NCBI GenBank assembly: GCA_011064865.1
Contig: JAAKFX010000046.1
Span: 1-11,470 of the forward strand
DNA length: 11,470 nucleotides
Direction of reading: 5' to 3'
DNA from: Candidatus Anoxychlamydiales bacterium
Lineage (GTDB): Bacteria; Chlamydiota; Chlamydiia; Chlamydiales; SM23-39
Shown piece by piece: positions 6,035-11,470 of the stretch. The notes below the pieces were generated by a model. The model did no database searches, was not told the origin of the DNA, and saw nothing but the letters and a program-made list of their open reading frames with translations. The stretch's first letter is position 1. Each line of letters opens with the position of its first letter. A program made the translations under genes and the position numbers.

Positions 6035-7037
6035 GTTTTTCATCAGCTTCTAATATTAGATTTTCAGTTGTTTCAAAATCAATACAAGGATCTGTGATAG
6101 ATAGACCATATCTTAAATGTAAGGGGTTGAATATTTGATTTCCCTGAATTAAATTGCTCTCTAACATAAGAGCGATTATTGGATATTTTTTCTCTATTAT
6201 AGAATTTATACTAAATTTAAAAGCTTTGATTTGAGATGTATAATCATTTTGAGCATTGCCATGTGAACAATCTATAACTATTGGAAAACTCTCCTTTTTA
6301 TCTTTCATCAGTTTTAGAGTTTGATCTAATGATTTTTTATCGTAGTTAATAGTTTTTTTAGAGCCTCTTAAAACTATGTGAGATAAAAGATTTCCTTTAG
6401 ATGAGATTTGACATATTTTAGAATCTTCATTTAAGGAAATAAAATTTTGTGAGCTTTTAGCAACTATTGCAGCATCTATAGCTGTATTTACATCTCCGTC
6501 TATTGGATTCTTAAAACCTACTGGTATAGATATTTTAGATGCTATTTGGCGATGGATTTGAGATGCGCTCGTTCTAGCTCCTATAAAACCCCATGAAATT
6601 AGATCATCAAAATATAAAAAAGCATTGGGATCTAATATTTCTGTAGCAATAGGCACTTGCATTTTTGTGATGTCTATTAAAAGTTTTCTAACTTTTTCAA
6701 TTCCATTTTTAATATCAAAAGAGCCATCTAAGTTAGGATCATATAAAAATCCTTTCCATGAATTTTGAGATCTAGGTTTTTCAAAATAGACTCTCATTAT
6801 TAAAACAATGTTTTTTAATTTTTTTTGAAGATTTTTTAGCTTTTTAGCATATAAAATAGCTTCCTCAGGATTATGAATAGAGCAAGGGCCTGTAAAGACA
6901 ATTAATTTATTTAATTGCCTTTTCATAAAAATGTTTTTACAAAAATTCTTTGTATCATCTAAAAATTTTTGATCAAAATCCTTTAGATAAAATCTTTGTT
7001 TTAATTTCTTAAAAGTTGGCAAAATGAGCTTTTTCAT
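6003..7037 (-). CDS. aroG: 3-deoxy-7-phosphoheptulonate (DAHP) synthase, class I AroG-type
   Basis: This enzyme condenses phosphoenolpyruvate with erythrose-4-phosphate, the first step of the shikimate pathway. The 344 residues match the usual ~350 of the class I-alpha (E. coli AroF/G/H) type. Metal ligands are all present: Cys52 (TGPCSIHNP), His259 (DCSHGN), Glu293 (MLESN) and Asp316 (SITDPC). PEP-binding residues are visible in MRVYFEKPRS (Arg82, Lys87, Arg89), GARTSASQ (Arg155), GFKN (Lys176) and VLRGS (Arg224). The segment normally GARTTESQ reads GARTSASQ here, a change in a highly conserved loop. Which aromatic amino acid, if any, inhibits it cannot be read from the sequence. The gene has no clear Shine-Dalgarno but has a good promoter. 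Its C-terminal LQTHHHLR is encoded antisense to the acidic tail of the lipoprotein. No other shikimate gene is in the window. Confidence 0.93.
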   Translation of the reverse strand: MKKLILPTFKKLKQRFYLKDFDQKFLDDTKNFCKNIFMKRQLNKLIVFTGPCSIHNPEEAILYAKKLKNLQKKLKNIVLIMRVYFEKPRSQNSWKGFLYDPNLDGSFDIKNGIEKVRKLLIDITKMQVPIATEILDPNAFLYFDDLISWGFIGARTSASQIHRQIASKISIPVGFKNPIDGDVNTAIDAAIVAKSSQNFISLNEDSKICQISSKGNLLSHIVLRGSKKTINYDKKSLDQTLKLMKDKKESFPIVIDCSHGNAQNDYTSQIKAFKFSINSIIEKKYPIIALMLESNLIQGNQIFNPLHLRYGLSITDPCIDFETTENLILEADEKLRLQTHHHLR

Positions 7038-7072
7038 ATGGTTTTTATCTATATCTTTTGCTAAATTTTAAC

Positions 7073-7100
7073 ATTTTATCATTAGCTAGATAATTATCAA
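7073..7100 (-). promoter_or_regulatory. Candidate promoter for aroG
   Basis: On the minus strand TTGATA (7095-7100) is followed after 16 bp by TAAAAT (7073-7078), with an upstream TG making an extended -10 (TGATAAAAT). This places the transcript start about 30 bases before the ATG at 7037. It is the best two-box match found in this intergenic region. Confidence 0.5.
7089..7098. promoter_or_regulatory. Perfect palindrome between aroG and opuCA (possible operator)
   Basis: GATAATTATC is a perfect 10-bp inverted repeat lying in the 81-bp divergent gap and overlapping the proposed aroG -35 box. AGCT occurs on both sides (7084-7087 and 7101-7104). It could be a binding site for a dimeric regulator of aroG, the opuC operon or both. 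In DNA this AT-rich a palindrome of this size can also arise by chance. Confidence 0.3.
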
Positions 7101-7118
7101 AGCTAAGGCGAGTTTTTT

Positions 7119-8090
7119 TTGATAAAATTTAAAAATGTATCAAAAGTTTATTCTAATGATCTAATTGCTGTAGATAATATCAGCTTCGAAGTAAAAAAAG
7201 GTGAAACCTTGGTTTTACTTGGTACTTCCGGCTGTGGAAAAACTACTACAATGCGAATGATCAATAAACTTACAAATTCAAGCTCGGGTCAAATATTTAT
7301 TGATAATGTTGATATAGAAAATATCAATCCAATAGAGCTTAGAAGAAAAACCGGATATGCTATTCAGTACATTGGTCTTTTTAATCATATGACTGTTTTT
7401 GAAAATATCGCTATAGTTCCGAAACTTTTAAAATGGAGTAAAGATAGAATAAAAAAAAGAGTAGATGAACTACTCAATCTTTTTGGATTTGATCCTGAAG
7501 AATATAAAAATAGATTTCCCCTAGAGCTAAGCGGTGGGCAAAAACAAAGAATCGGAGTATTGAGAGCTCTAGCTGCTGATCCTCCTATAGTTTTAATGGA
7601 TGAACCATTCGGCGCTTTGGATCCAATTACAAGAGAGCAAGTTCAAAATGAGTTTTTAGAATTAGAATCAGATATAAAAAAAACAGTTGTCTTTGTAACT
7701 CACGATGTGTTCGAAGCTGTAAAAATGGCAGATAGAATAGCTTTGATGGATGGTGGGAAAATACTTCAAATAGCGACTCCAAAAGAGCTTGTAAAAAATC
7801 CGAAAAATGAACTTGTAAAACAGTTTTTAGGATACCATAAATTTCAGCTAAGCTTAATGACAACGAATATATTTGAATTTTTTAATAAAAATAAACCTTC
7901 AAAAAAAATCAATTATTCTGATCAAAAAAATAAATTAACTCTACGCCATTCTATTATCGATGCTTTAGATCTATTTAAAGAGACTAAAAAATCAAATATT
8001 GCAATTTTTGATAAAAAAACTTTTTTAGGTTTTTTACATAGAAAAGATCTATTAAATTTCATCTCTAATCTACTCAAAGAAAAAGTATGA
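7119..8090 (+). CDS. opuCA: Osmoprotectant (glycine betaine/choline) ABC transporter ATPase, OpuCA type
   Basis: This is the nucleotide-binding subunit driving import of compatible solutes across the inner membrane. Motifs in order: Walker A GTSGCGKT at 35-42, Q-loop Gln83 in AIQYIGLFNHMTVFENI, signature LSGGQ at 137-141, Walker B VLMDEP at 158-163 with Glu162, D-loop GALD at 165-168, and switch His195. The IQ-IGLF-HMTV Q-loop and FGALDPITR are characteristic of the OpuCA/ProV-like quaternary-amine group. OpuCA usually has about 380 residues with two CBS domains. Here only one short CBS-like unit remains (about 273-318), so ionic-strength sensing may be reduced. The start is a TTG: residues MIKFKNVSKVY fit the family start, GGCGAG lies 6 bases before it, and the nearby ATG at 7135 is out of frame. 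It overlaps opuCB by 4 bp (ATGA). Confidence 0.92.
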   Translation: MIKFKNVSKVYSNDLIAVDNISFEVKKGETLVLLGTSGCGKTTTMRMINKLTNSSSGQIFIDNVDIENINPIELRRKTGYAIQYIGLFNHMTVFENIAIVPKLLKWSKDRIKKRVDELLNLFGFDPEEYKNRFPLELSGGQKQRIGVLRALAADPPIVLMDEPFGALDPITREQVQNEFLELESDIKKTVVFVTHDVFEAVKMADRIALMDGGKILQIATPKELVKNPKNELVKQFLGYHKFQLSLMTTNIFEFFNKNKPSKKINYSDQKNKLTLRHSIIDALDLFKETKKSNIAIFDKKTFLGFLHRKDLLNFISNLLKEKV

Positions 8091-8749
8091 TAGATATTTT
8101 TAATAACTTTAGCTCTTTTATAGTATTTAAAACTTGGCAGCATCTGCAGCTGAGTTTATATTCTTTGTTTTTATCAATCGCAATCGCTGTGCCAATCGGT
8201 GTAATACTTGCAAAAAGTAGATATCCAAAAATTGCAGCTTTTGTTTTGAAACTTACATCTGCTCTGCAAACCATTCCAGCTTTAGCTTTAATTGCCTTGC
8301 TTGTTGCTTTTTTAGTGCTACTTAGAAAATTTATAGCTCTACCTGCTACTGGATTTTTTCCAGCAATTATTGTTTTGAGCCTATATGCAATACTGCCAAT
8401 TTTAGCCAATACATACTACGGGATAAAAAATGTGGATCCTACAATGAAAGATATTGCCAAAGGAATGGGAATGACATCAAAACAAATTCTTTTTTCTGTA
8501 GAGATTCCCTTAGCTTTAAGCGTCATCATGACAGGTATCAGACTCTCTTTGGTTTGGACAATCGGTATGGCTACTTTAACATCACTAGTTGGCGCTGGTG
8601 GGCTTGGCGATCTTATCATGCAAGGGCTCAGATCTATGAATGTCAATTTAATATTAGCAGGCACAATCCCTTGTGCGATTTTAGCAATTTTTTTCGATTG
8701 GCTACTTGCTATCATTAGTAAGTGGTTAATGTATTCTTCTAAAAAGTGA
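8087..8749 (+). CDS. opuCB: Osmoprotectant ABC transporter permease, OpuCB type
   Basis: This is the inner-membrane channel subunit of the quaternary-amine importer, 220 aa, about the usual length for OpuCB/OpuBB, with several hydrophobic helices (for example 24-42, 61-79, 92-107, 187-211). Family-typical stretches are LQTIPALALIALL at 60-72 and YAILPILANTYYGI at 100-113. The ATPase-contacting EAA loop is DIAKGMGMTSKQILFSVEIP at 122-141, followed by IRLSLVWTIGMATLTSLVGA and GGLGDLI. It starts inside the end of opuCA (ATGA overlap) with no strong ribosome site, implying coupled translation. OpuC systems often have a second permease (OpuCD) after the binding protein. None is present here, so this subunit probably forms a homodimer. 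Confidence 0.92.
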   Translation: MIDIFNNFSSFIVFKTWQHLQLSLYSLFLSIAIAVPIGVILAKSRYPKIAAFVLKLTSALQTIPALALIALLVAFLVLLRKFIALPATGFFPAIIVLSLYAILPILANTYYGIKNVDPTMKDIAKGMGMTSKQILFSVEIPLALSVIMTGIRLSLVWTIGMATLTSLVGAGGLGDLIMQGLRSMNVNLILAGTIPCAILAIFFDWLLAIISKWLMYSSKK

Positions 8750-8756
8750 GACGATC

Positions 8757-9665
8757 ATGCAAATCTTTAAAAAGCGTTTTTTTATTTTGCTCATTTTTTT
8801 GTTAATAACTATTTGCTCCTCTCTTTTTTTTGATGTTTATCAAAAACAAAAAGAATCAAATGCTATAGTTATAGGGTCTAAAAACTGTACAGAAAATCAA
8901 ATTCTATCTGAGATTATTGCAAGTTTGTTAGAGAAAAATACGAACTTAAAAGTTAAAAGAAAATTCAATTTAGAAGGGACTTTAATCTGTTTTGAAGCTT
9001 TAAAATCAAAAGATATAGACCTCTATTCTGAATATAGCGGAACTGCTCTATTCTCTATTTTAAAACAAAATACTTTTGATGAAAAAAACTCTTTTGCTTA
9101 TTTGAAAAAAATCTTTTTGGAAAAATTTAATATTGAGTGGTTAGATCCTTTCGGTTTTGAAAATAGATATGTTCTTTTAATGCAAAAACAAAAATGTGAT
9201 AAATTAAAAATTTTTACTTTTTCAAATCTTAAAGACTATATTGAGTCTCATAATCTGAAAATTGCCCTTGATCCAGAATTTTCAATAAGAGAAGAAATTT
9301 CAGCTCTAAGTAGTGTATACAAATTAAATCTAAAACATGAAATTATCGATCAATCTCTACTATATTTTTCTTTAAATAGCGATGTTGTAGATGTTACAAA
9401 TGGATTTTCAACCGATAGTAAAATTAAAAAATATGATCTTCAAATCTTAAAAGATAATAAAAATGCTTGGCCTACTTATATTGCAGCTCCAATTGTAAGA
9501 TATGAGGTTTTAGAAAAATATCCTCAAATTCAAAAAGAGCTAAAAAAACTAAATGGTAAAATAACTGATGAAAAAATAAAAAAACTTATTTATCTAGCAG
9601 ATGAAAATAAACAAAAAATATATGATATCGTAAATGAGTTCTTAATAGAGGAAAAAATAATATAG
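8757..9665 (+). CDS. opuCC: Osmoprotectant-binding protein, OpuCC/OsmF type
   Basis: This is the extracytoplasmic receptor that delivers glycine betaine, choline or a related solute to OpuCB. The 302-aa protein opens with KKR and a hydrophobic segment (8-25). A Cys at 20 follows LITI, which does not fit the lipobox well, so the protein may be a signal-anchored or cleaved periplasmic protein rather than a lipoprotein. The family start IVIGSKNCTENQILSEIIA (37-55), DIDLYSEYSGTAL (86-98), DVTNGFSTDSKIKKYDLQIL (212-231) and WPTYIAAPIVR (238-248) all match OpuCC/OpuBC/YehZ-like receptors. The exact ligand cannot be read from the sequence. It lies 7 bp after opuCB and 2 bp before the symporter gene, inside one operon. 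Confidence 0.9.
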   Translation: MQIFKKRFFILLIFLLITICSSLFFDVYQKQKESNAIVIGSKNCTENQILSEIIASLLEKNTNLKVKRKFNLEGTLICFEALKSKDIDLYSEYSGTALFSILKQNTFDEKNSFAYLKKIFLEKFNIEWLDPFGFENRYVLLMQKQKCDKLKIFTFSNLKDYIESHNLKIALDPEFSIREEISALSSVYKLNLKHEIIDQSLLYFSLNSDVVDVTNGFSTDSKIKKYDLQILKDNKNAWPTYIAAPIVRYEVLEKYPQIQKELKKLNGKITDEKIKKLIYLADENKQKIYDIVNEFLIEEKII

Positions 9666-9667
9666 TA

Positions 9668-11062
9668 ATGGACATTATTAAGATTTTTGAAAAAATAGAT
9701 TTTTATCTTTGGGATACCTTTTTAATTTATATCCTTCTAATCGTTGGTATTTTTTTGACAATAAGATTAAGAGGGATGCAACTTAAATACCTATTTACTT
9801 CTTTGAAACTTGCCTTTTCTCGAAATGATGAAAAAGCTAAAGGTGATATCTCTCAATTTCAAGCTCTCATGACAGCTCTCGCTGCAACAATCGGTATCGG
9901 TAGTATCGCAGGTATGGCAACAGCAGTAATAGCTGGAGGGTTCGGTGCTATCTTTTGGATGTGGATTGTAGCTTTTATCGGTATGGTTACAAAATACTCA
10001 GAAGCGATTTTAGCAGTAAAATATAGAGTCGTAGATAAAAAAAATAAAATGGCCGGCGGGCCAATGTATTATATCCATCGAGCTCTTAAGCTAAAATGGC
10101 TCGGAGCCTTTTTTGCGAGTTTCGGAATGTTAGCCTCTTTTGCAGGTGGTAATCTTATTCAATCTCAATCTATCTCAGATGCCCTATATGAACTAACTGC
10201 CTTGCCTCACTATATAACAGGAATAATTTTAGCTGTTATCTCCGCAATAGTAATACTCGGCGGTATAAAAAATTTAGGAAAAGTAAATGCTTATCTAGTT
10301 CCTATTATGGCTTTGATTTACATAATAGGAGGGCTTAGCATTATTGTAATTCATCATGATAAAATACTCTCTGGCCTTATTTTAATTATAAAAAGCGCTT
10401 TTACTTTTAAAGCTGCAAAAGGTGGTTTAATTGGAGGCGGTATTATGGCTGCTATTCAAATGGGAATAGCGAGAGGTATATCTTCAAATGAAGCAGGTCT
10501 AGGTAGCGCTCCTATTGCTGCCGCTGCTGCTAAAACAGATGTTCCAGGTCGCCAAGCTCTGATCTCTATGTCAGGCGTTTTTTTATCTAGTTTTGTTGTC
10601 TGCACAATTACAGTTTTAGTTTTAGCTGTTACAAATGTTGTCGGAATAACAAATAGTTCAAATGAACTATTAAATGGTGCTCCTTTAGTGATGAGAGCTT
10701 TTTCAAGCTCCTTGCCTTTTGGTGGGTTTATCGTTGCTGTCGGTTTAGTGCTTTTTGGATTTTCAACCATCTTAGGCTGGTCTTATTATGGGGAGAAATG
10801 TTTCGAGTTTTTATTTCATGAAAAATATCTATTTCTTTTTAGAGTTTTTTTTATCGCAGTTGTTTTTTTAGGCGCTATATCTAGTATAAAACTTGTCTGG
10901 CCAATAGCAGATATTATGAATGGTCTTATGGCTCTTCCAAACCTTATTGGTCTATTTTTACTATCTAATGTTATTGTAGCTGAGTCTAACAGCTTTTTCG
11001 ATCTTCTCAAAAGAGAAAAACAATTAAAAAAACAGATGAAAAAACATAGATTTGAGAGTTAA
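9668..11062 (+). CDS. Sodium:alanine/glycine symporter (AGCS family)
   Basis: This secondary transporter takes up alanine and/or glycine with Na+ (or H+) across the inner membrane. The 464 residues match AGCS length and have about ten hydrophobic helices. Family motifs are FQALMTALAATIGIGSIAG at 64-82, FWMWIVAFIGMVTKYSE at 96-112, GGPMYYI at 130-136, the signature RGISSNEAGLGSAPIAAAAA at 269-288, and TILGWSYYGEKC at 367-378. The C-terminus is strongly basic (KREKQLKKQMKKHR), a cytoplasmic tail. It starts 2 bp after the opuCC stop. The nearest AGAGG is 16 bases from the ATG, so translation is probably coupled. Its place in the osmoprotectant operon suggests joint control of solute and small-amino-acid import. 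Glycine versus D-/L-alanine preference is not visible. Confidence 0.95.
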   Translation: MDIIKIFEKIDFYLWDTFLIYILLIVGIFLTIRLRGMQLKYLFTSLKLAFSRNDEKAKGDISQFQALMTALAATIGIGSIAGMATAVIAGGFGAIFWMWIVAFIGMVTKYSEAILAVKYRVVDKKNKMAGGPMYYIHRALKLKWLGAFFASFGMLASFAGGNLIQSQSISDALYELTALPHYITGIILAVISAIVILGGIKNLGKVNAYLVPIMALIYIIGGLSIIVIHHDKILSGLILIIKSAFTFKAAKGGLIGGGIMAAIQMGIARGISSNEAGLGSAPIAAAAAKTDVPGRQALISMSGVFLSSFVVCTITVLVLAVTNVVGITNSSNELLNGAPLVMRAFSSSLPFGGFIVAVGLVLFGFSTILGWSYYGEKCFEFLFHEKYLFLFRVFFIAVVFLGAISSIKLVWPIADIMNGLMALPNLIGLFLLSNVIVAESNSFFDLLKREKQLKKQMKKHRFES

Positions 11063-11110
11063 AGTTTGTTCCCCTCTTCGTCTTAACTTCTGCATAAAGT
11101 TTTCTTTTTG

Positions 11111-11178
11111 CCCCCTAATCAACCAGTTGCCCTCAATCCTCACGGTTCAAGCCCCTTCCTTTAGGGAGGGGTGATTGA
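11111..11178 (+). mobile_element. Remnant of IS200/IS605-family right end with hairpin
   Basis: A GC-rich hairpin stands out in AT-rich DNA: left arm CCCCTTCC (11152-11159), loop TTTA (11160-11163), right arm GGGAGGGG (11164-11171), with one G-T wobble. It is preceded by CAAG and followed by TGATTGAC. This CCCC..TTTA..GGGG layout with a short TTGAC/TTCAC-like tip is what I recall at right ends of TnpB-carrying IS200/IS605 elements. Neither strand has a U-tract after the stem, so it is not a standard terminator. The outer boundary is uncertain: the unusual C-rich sequence begins around 11111, and the left end and any transposase are absent. The family assignment is inference from shape and memory. 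Confidence 0.45.
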
Positions 11179-11342
11179 CATGCAGTTACATATCCTACGA
11201 CAGAAAGAGCCGTAATTTTCCAGCCATGTCCATCTCTAATAGCTATTGCTCCAGCAAGTCCAATTACCGATAAAGCTACAGTTTTAAAAGTAACTTTTTT
11301 CTTATCTTCTCCAAAAAAGTCTAGAGGGGAAAGACTCATCAT
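11133..11342 (-). CDS. Small hydrophobic protein, C-terminus probably replaced by IS end
   Basis: The open frame is 69 aa, but only about the first 55 residues look native. Residues from QSPLPKGRGLNRED onward are encoded by the GC-rich hairpin region, so the original C-terminus appears to have been lost to an insertion. The native part holds two hydrophobic stretches, VALSVIGLAGAIAI and ITALSVVGYVTAC, separated by RDGHGWK. The two halves share a K-x-x-ALSV-[IV]-G pattern, suggesting an internal duplication. The start is ATG ATG with no clear ribosome site, 13 bp after the stop of the upstream gene. I do not recognise a family. A small inner-membrane or inclusion-membrane-like protein is possible. 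It may be a pseudogene. Confidence 0.5.
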   Translation of the reverse strand: MMSLSPLDFFGEDKKKVTFKTVALSVIGLAGAIAIRDGHGWKITALSVVGYVTACQSPLPKGRGLNRED

Positions 11343-11355
11343 ATTTATTGATTTG

Positions 11356-11470
11356 TTATAACACTTGCAGCGCTGCTAAAGATTGAAAAGCTGTCTCAAC
11401 TGAGATTGAATATAATAATGATAAACTTATACCCAATGCTCCAACACACTGTGCAGCATCTTTCAAATTA
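11356..11470 (-). CDS. Hydrophobic hypothetical protein, 3' end only (runs off window)
   Basis: The minus strand is open from the window edge to a TAA at 11356-11358, giving a 37-residue C-terminus that starts NLKDAAQCVGALGISLS and ends TAFQSLAALQVL. It is an Ala/Leu/Ser-rich, likely helical and membrane-seeking segment with ordinary codon use. The stop is followed 13 bp later by the start of the small hydrophobic gene, so the two are probably co-transcribed. The other minus-strand frame I translated across this stretch is broken by stops, which supports this one. No family can be assigned from so short a piece. Confidence 0.5.
   Translation of the reverse strand, partial: NLKDAAQCVGALGISLSLLYSISVETAFQSLAALQVL

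Noticed and set aside
7627..8715. Several minus-strand open frames (7627-7863, 7922-8143, 8074-8409, 8416-8715) opposite the opuC genes
   Set aside because: They mirror the codon pattern of well-supported transporter genes, have no ribosome sites, and give low-complexity proteins. They are shadows.
8757..8830. Lipobox in the OpuCC-type binding protein (LITIC)
   Set aside because: Ile at -1 before the Cys is not accepted by typical lipoprotein signal peptidase sites. I left the anchoring mode open.
10456..11010. Two minus-strand open frames (10456-10770 and 10816-11010) opposite the AGCS symporter
   Set aside because: They lie antisense to conserved motifs of the symporter and show no independent coding evidence.
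11151..11171. Intrinsic terminator for the AGCS operon at the GC-rich hairpin
   Set aside because: The stem is strong, but it is followed by TGATTGAC on the plus strand and by CTTGAACC on the minus strand, with no U-tract. It lies nearly 90 bp past the stop. An insertion-element end explains it better.

Overview
The window is about 11.5 kb of AT-rich (roughly one-third G+C), densely packed bacterial DNA. No rRNA, tRNA or CRISPR array was seen. The gene content fits an obligate or host-associated intracellular bacterium, and I lean towards a Chlamydiota-like (environmental chlamydia) genome. The reasons are low GC, tight gene packing, small hydrophobic orphan proteins, an AGCS-type alanine/glycine carrier, a small lipoprotein of a type I loosely associate with chlamydiae, and two putative YopT-like (C58) cysteine proteases of the kind used as secreted effectors. 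The lineage call is inference: no phylogenetic marker gene is present.

Layout. Positions 1-1928 (+): the 3' part of a class II fumarase gene (fumC, cut by the window edge) overlaps deoC by 8 bp. Positions 1946-4377 (-): two tandem paralogous genes encode proteins of about 431 and 375 aa. Both carry a GCCxGIS motif in the middle and a His-15 residues-Asp (FDPxFG) motif near the C-terminus, the Cys/His/Asp layout of clan CA peptidase family C58. Positions 4378-4600: an AT-rich divergent control region with candidate promoters on both strands and GTAAT repeats. Positions 4601-4936 (+): a 111-aa orphan protein with a near-perfect Shine-Dalgarno sequence. Positions 4971-5477 (-): a Nudix hydrolase with a hydrophobic tail. 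Positions 5558-6034 (+): a lipoprotein whose 3' end overlaps, antisense, the 3' end of a class I DAHP synthase gene (6003-7037, -). Positions 7119-11062 (+): a four-gene operon, an OpuC-type osmoprotectant ABC importer (ATPase, single permease, binding protein) followed 2 bp later by an AGCS sodium:alanine/glycine symporter. Positions 11063-11470: a GC-rich hairpin resembling an IS200/IS605-family (TnpB) right end that appears to have cut the C-terminus off a small hydrophobic minus-strand protein, followed by the 3' end of another hydrophobic minus-strand gene running off the window.

Functionally, the window combines central and nucleoside-carbon metabolism (fumarase, deoxyribose-phosphate aldolase), entry into the shikimate pathway, scavenging of osmolytes and amino acids from the host, and a probable host-interaction locus. 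The item most worth following up is the tandem pair of cryptic C58-like proteases with their shared N-terminal domain and the divergent orphan gene beside them.
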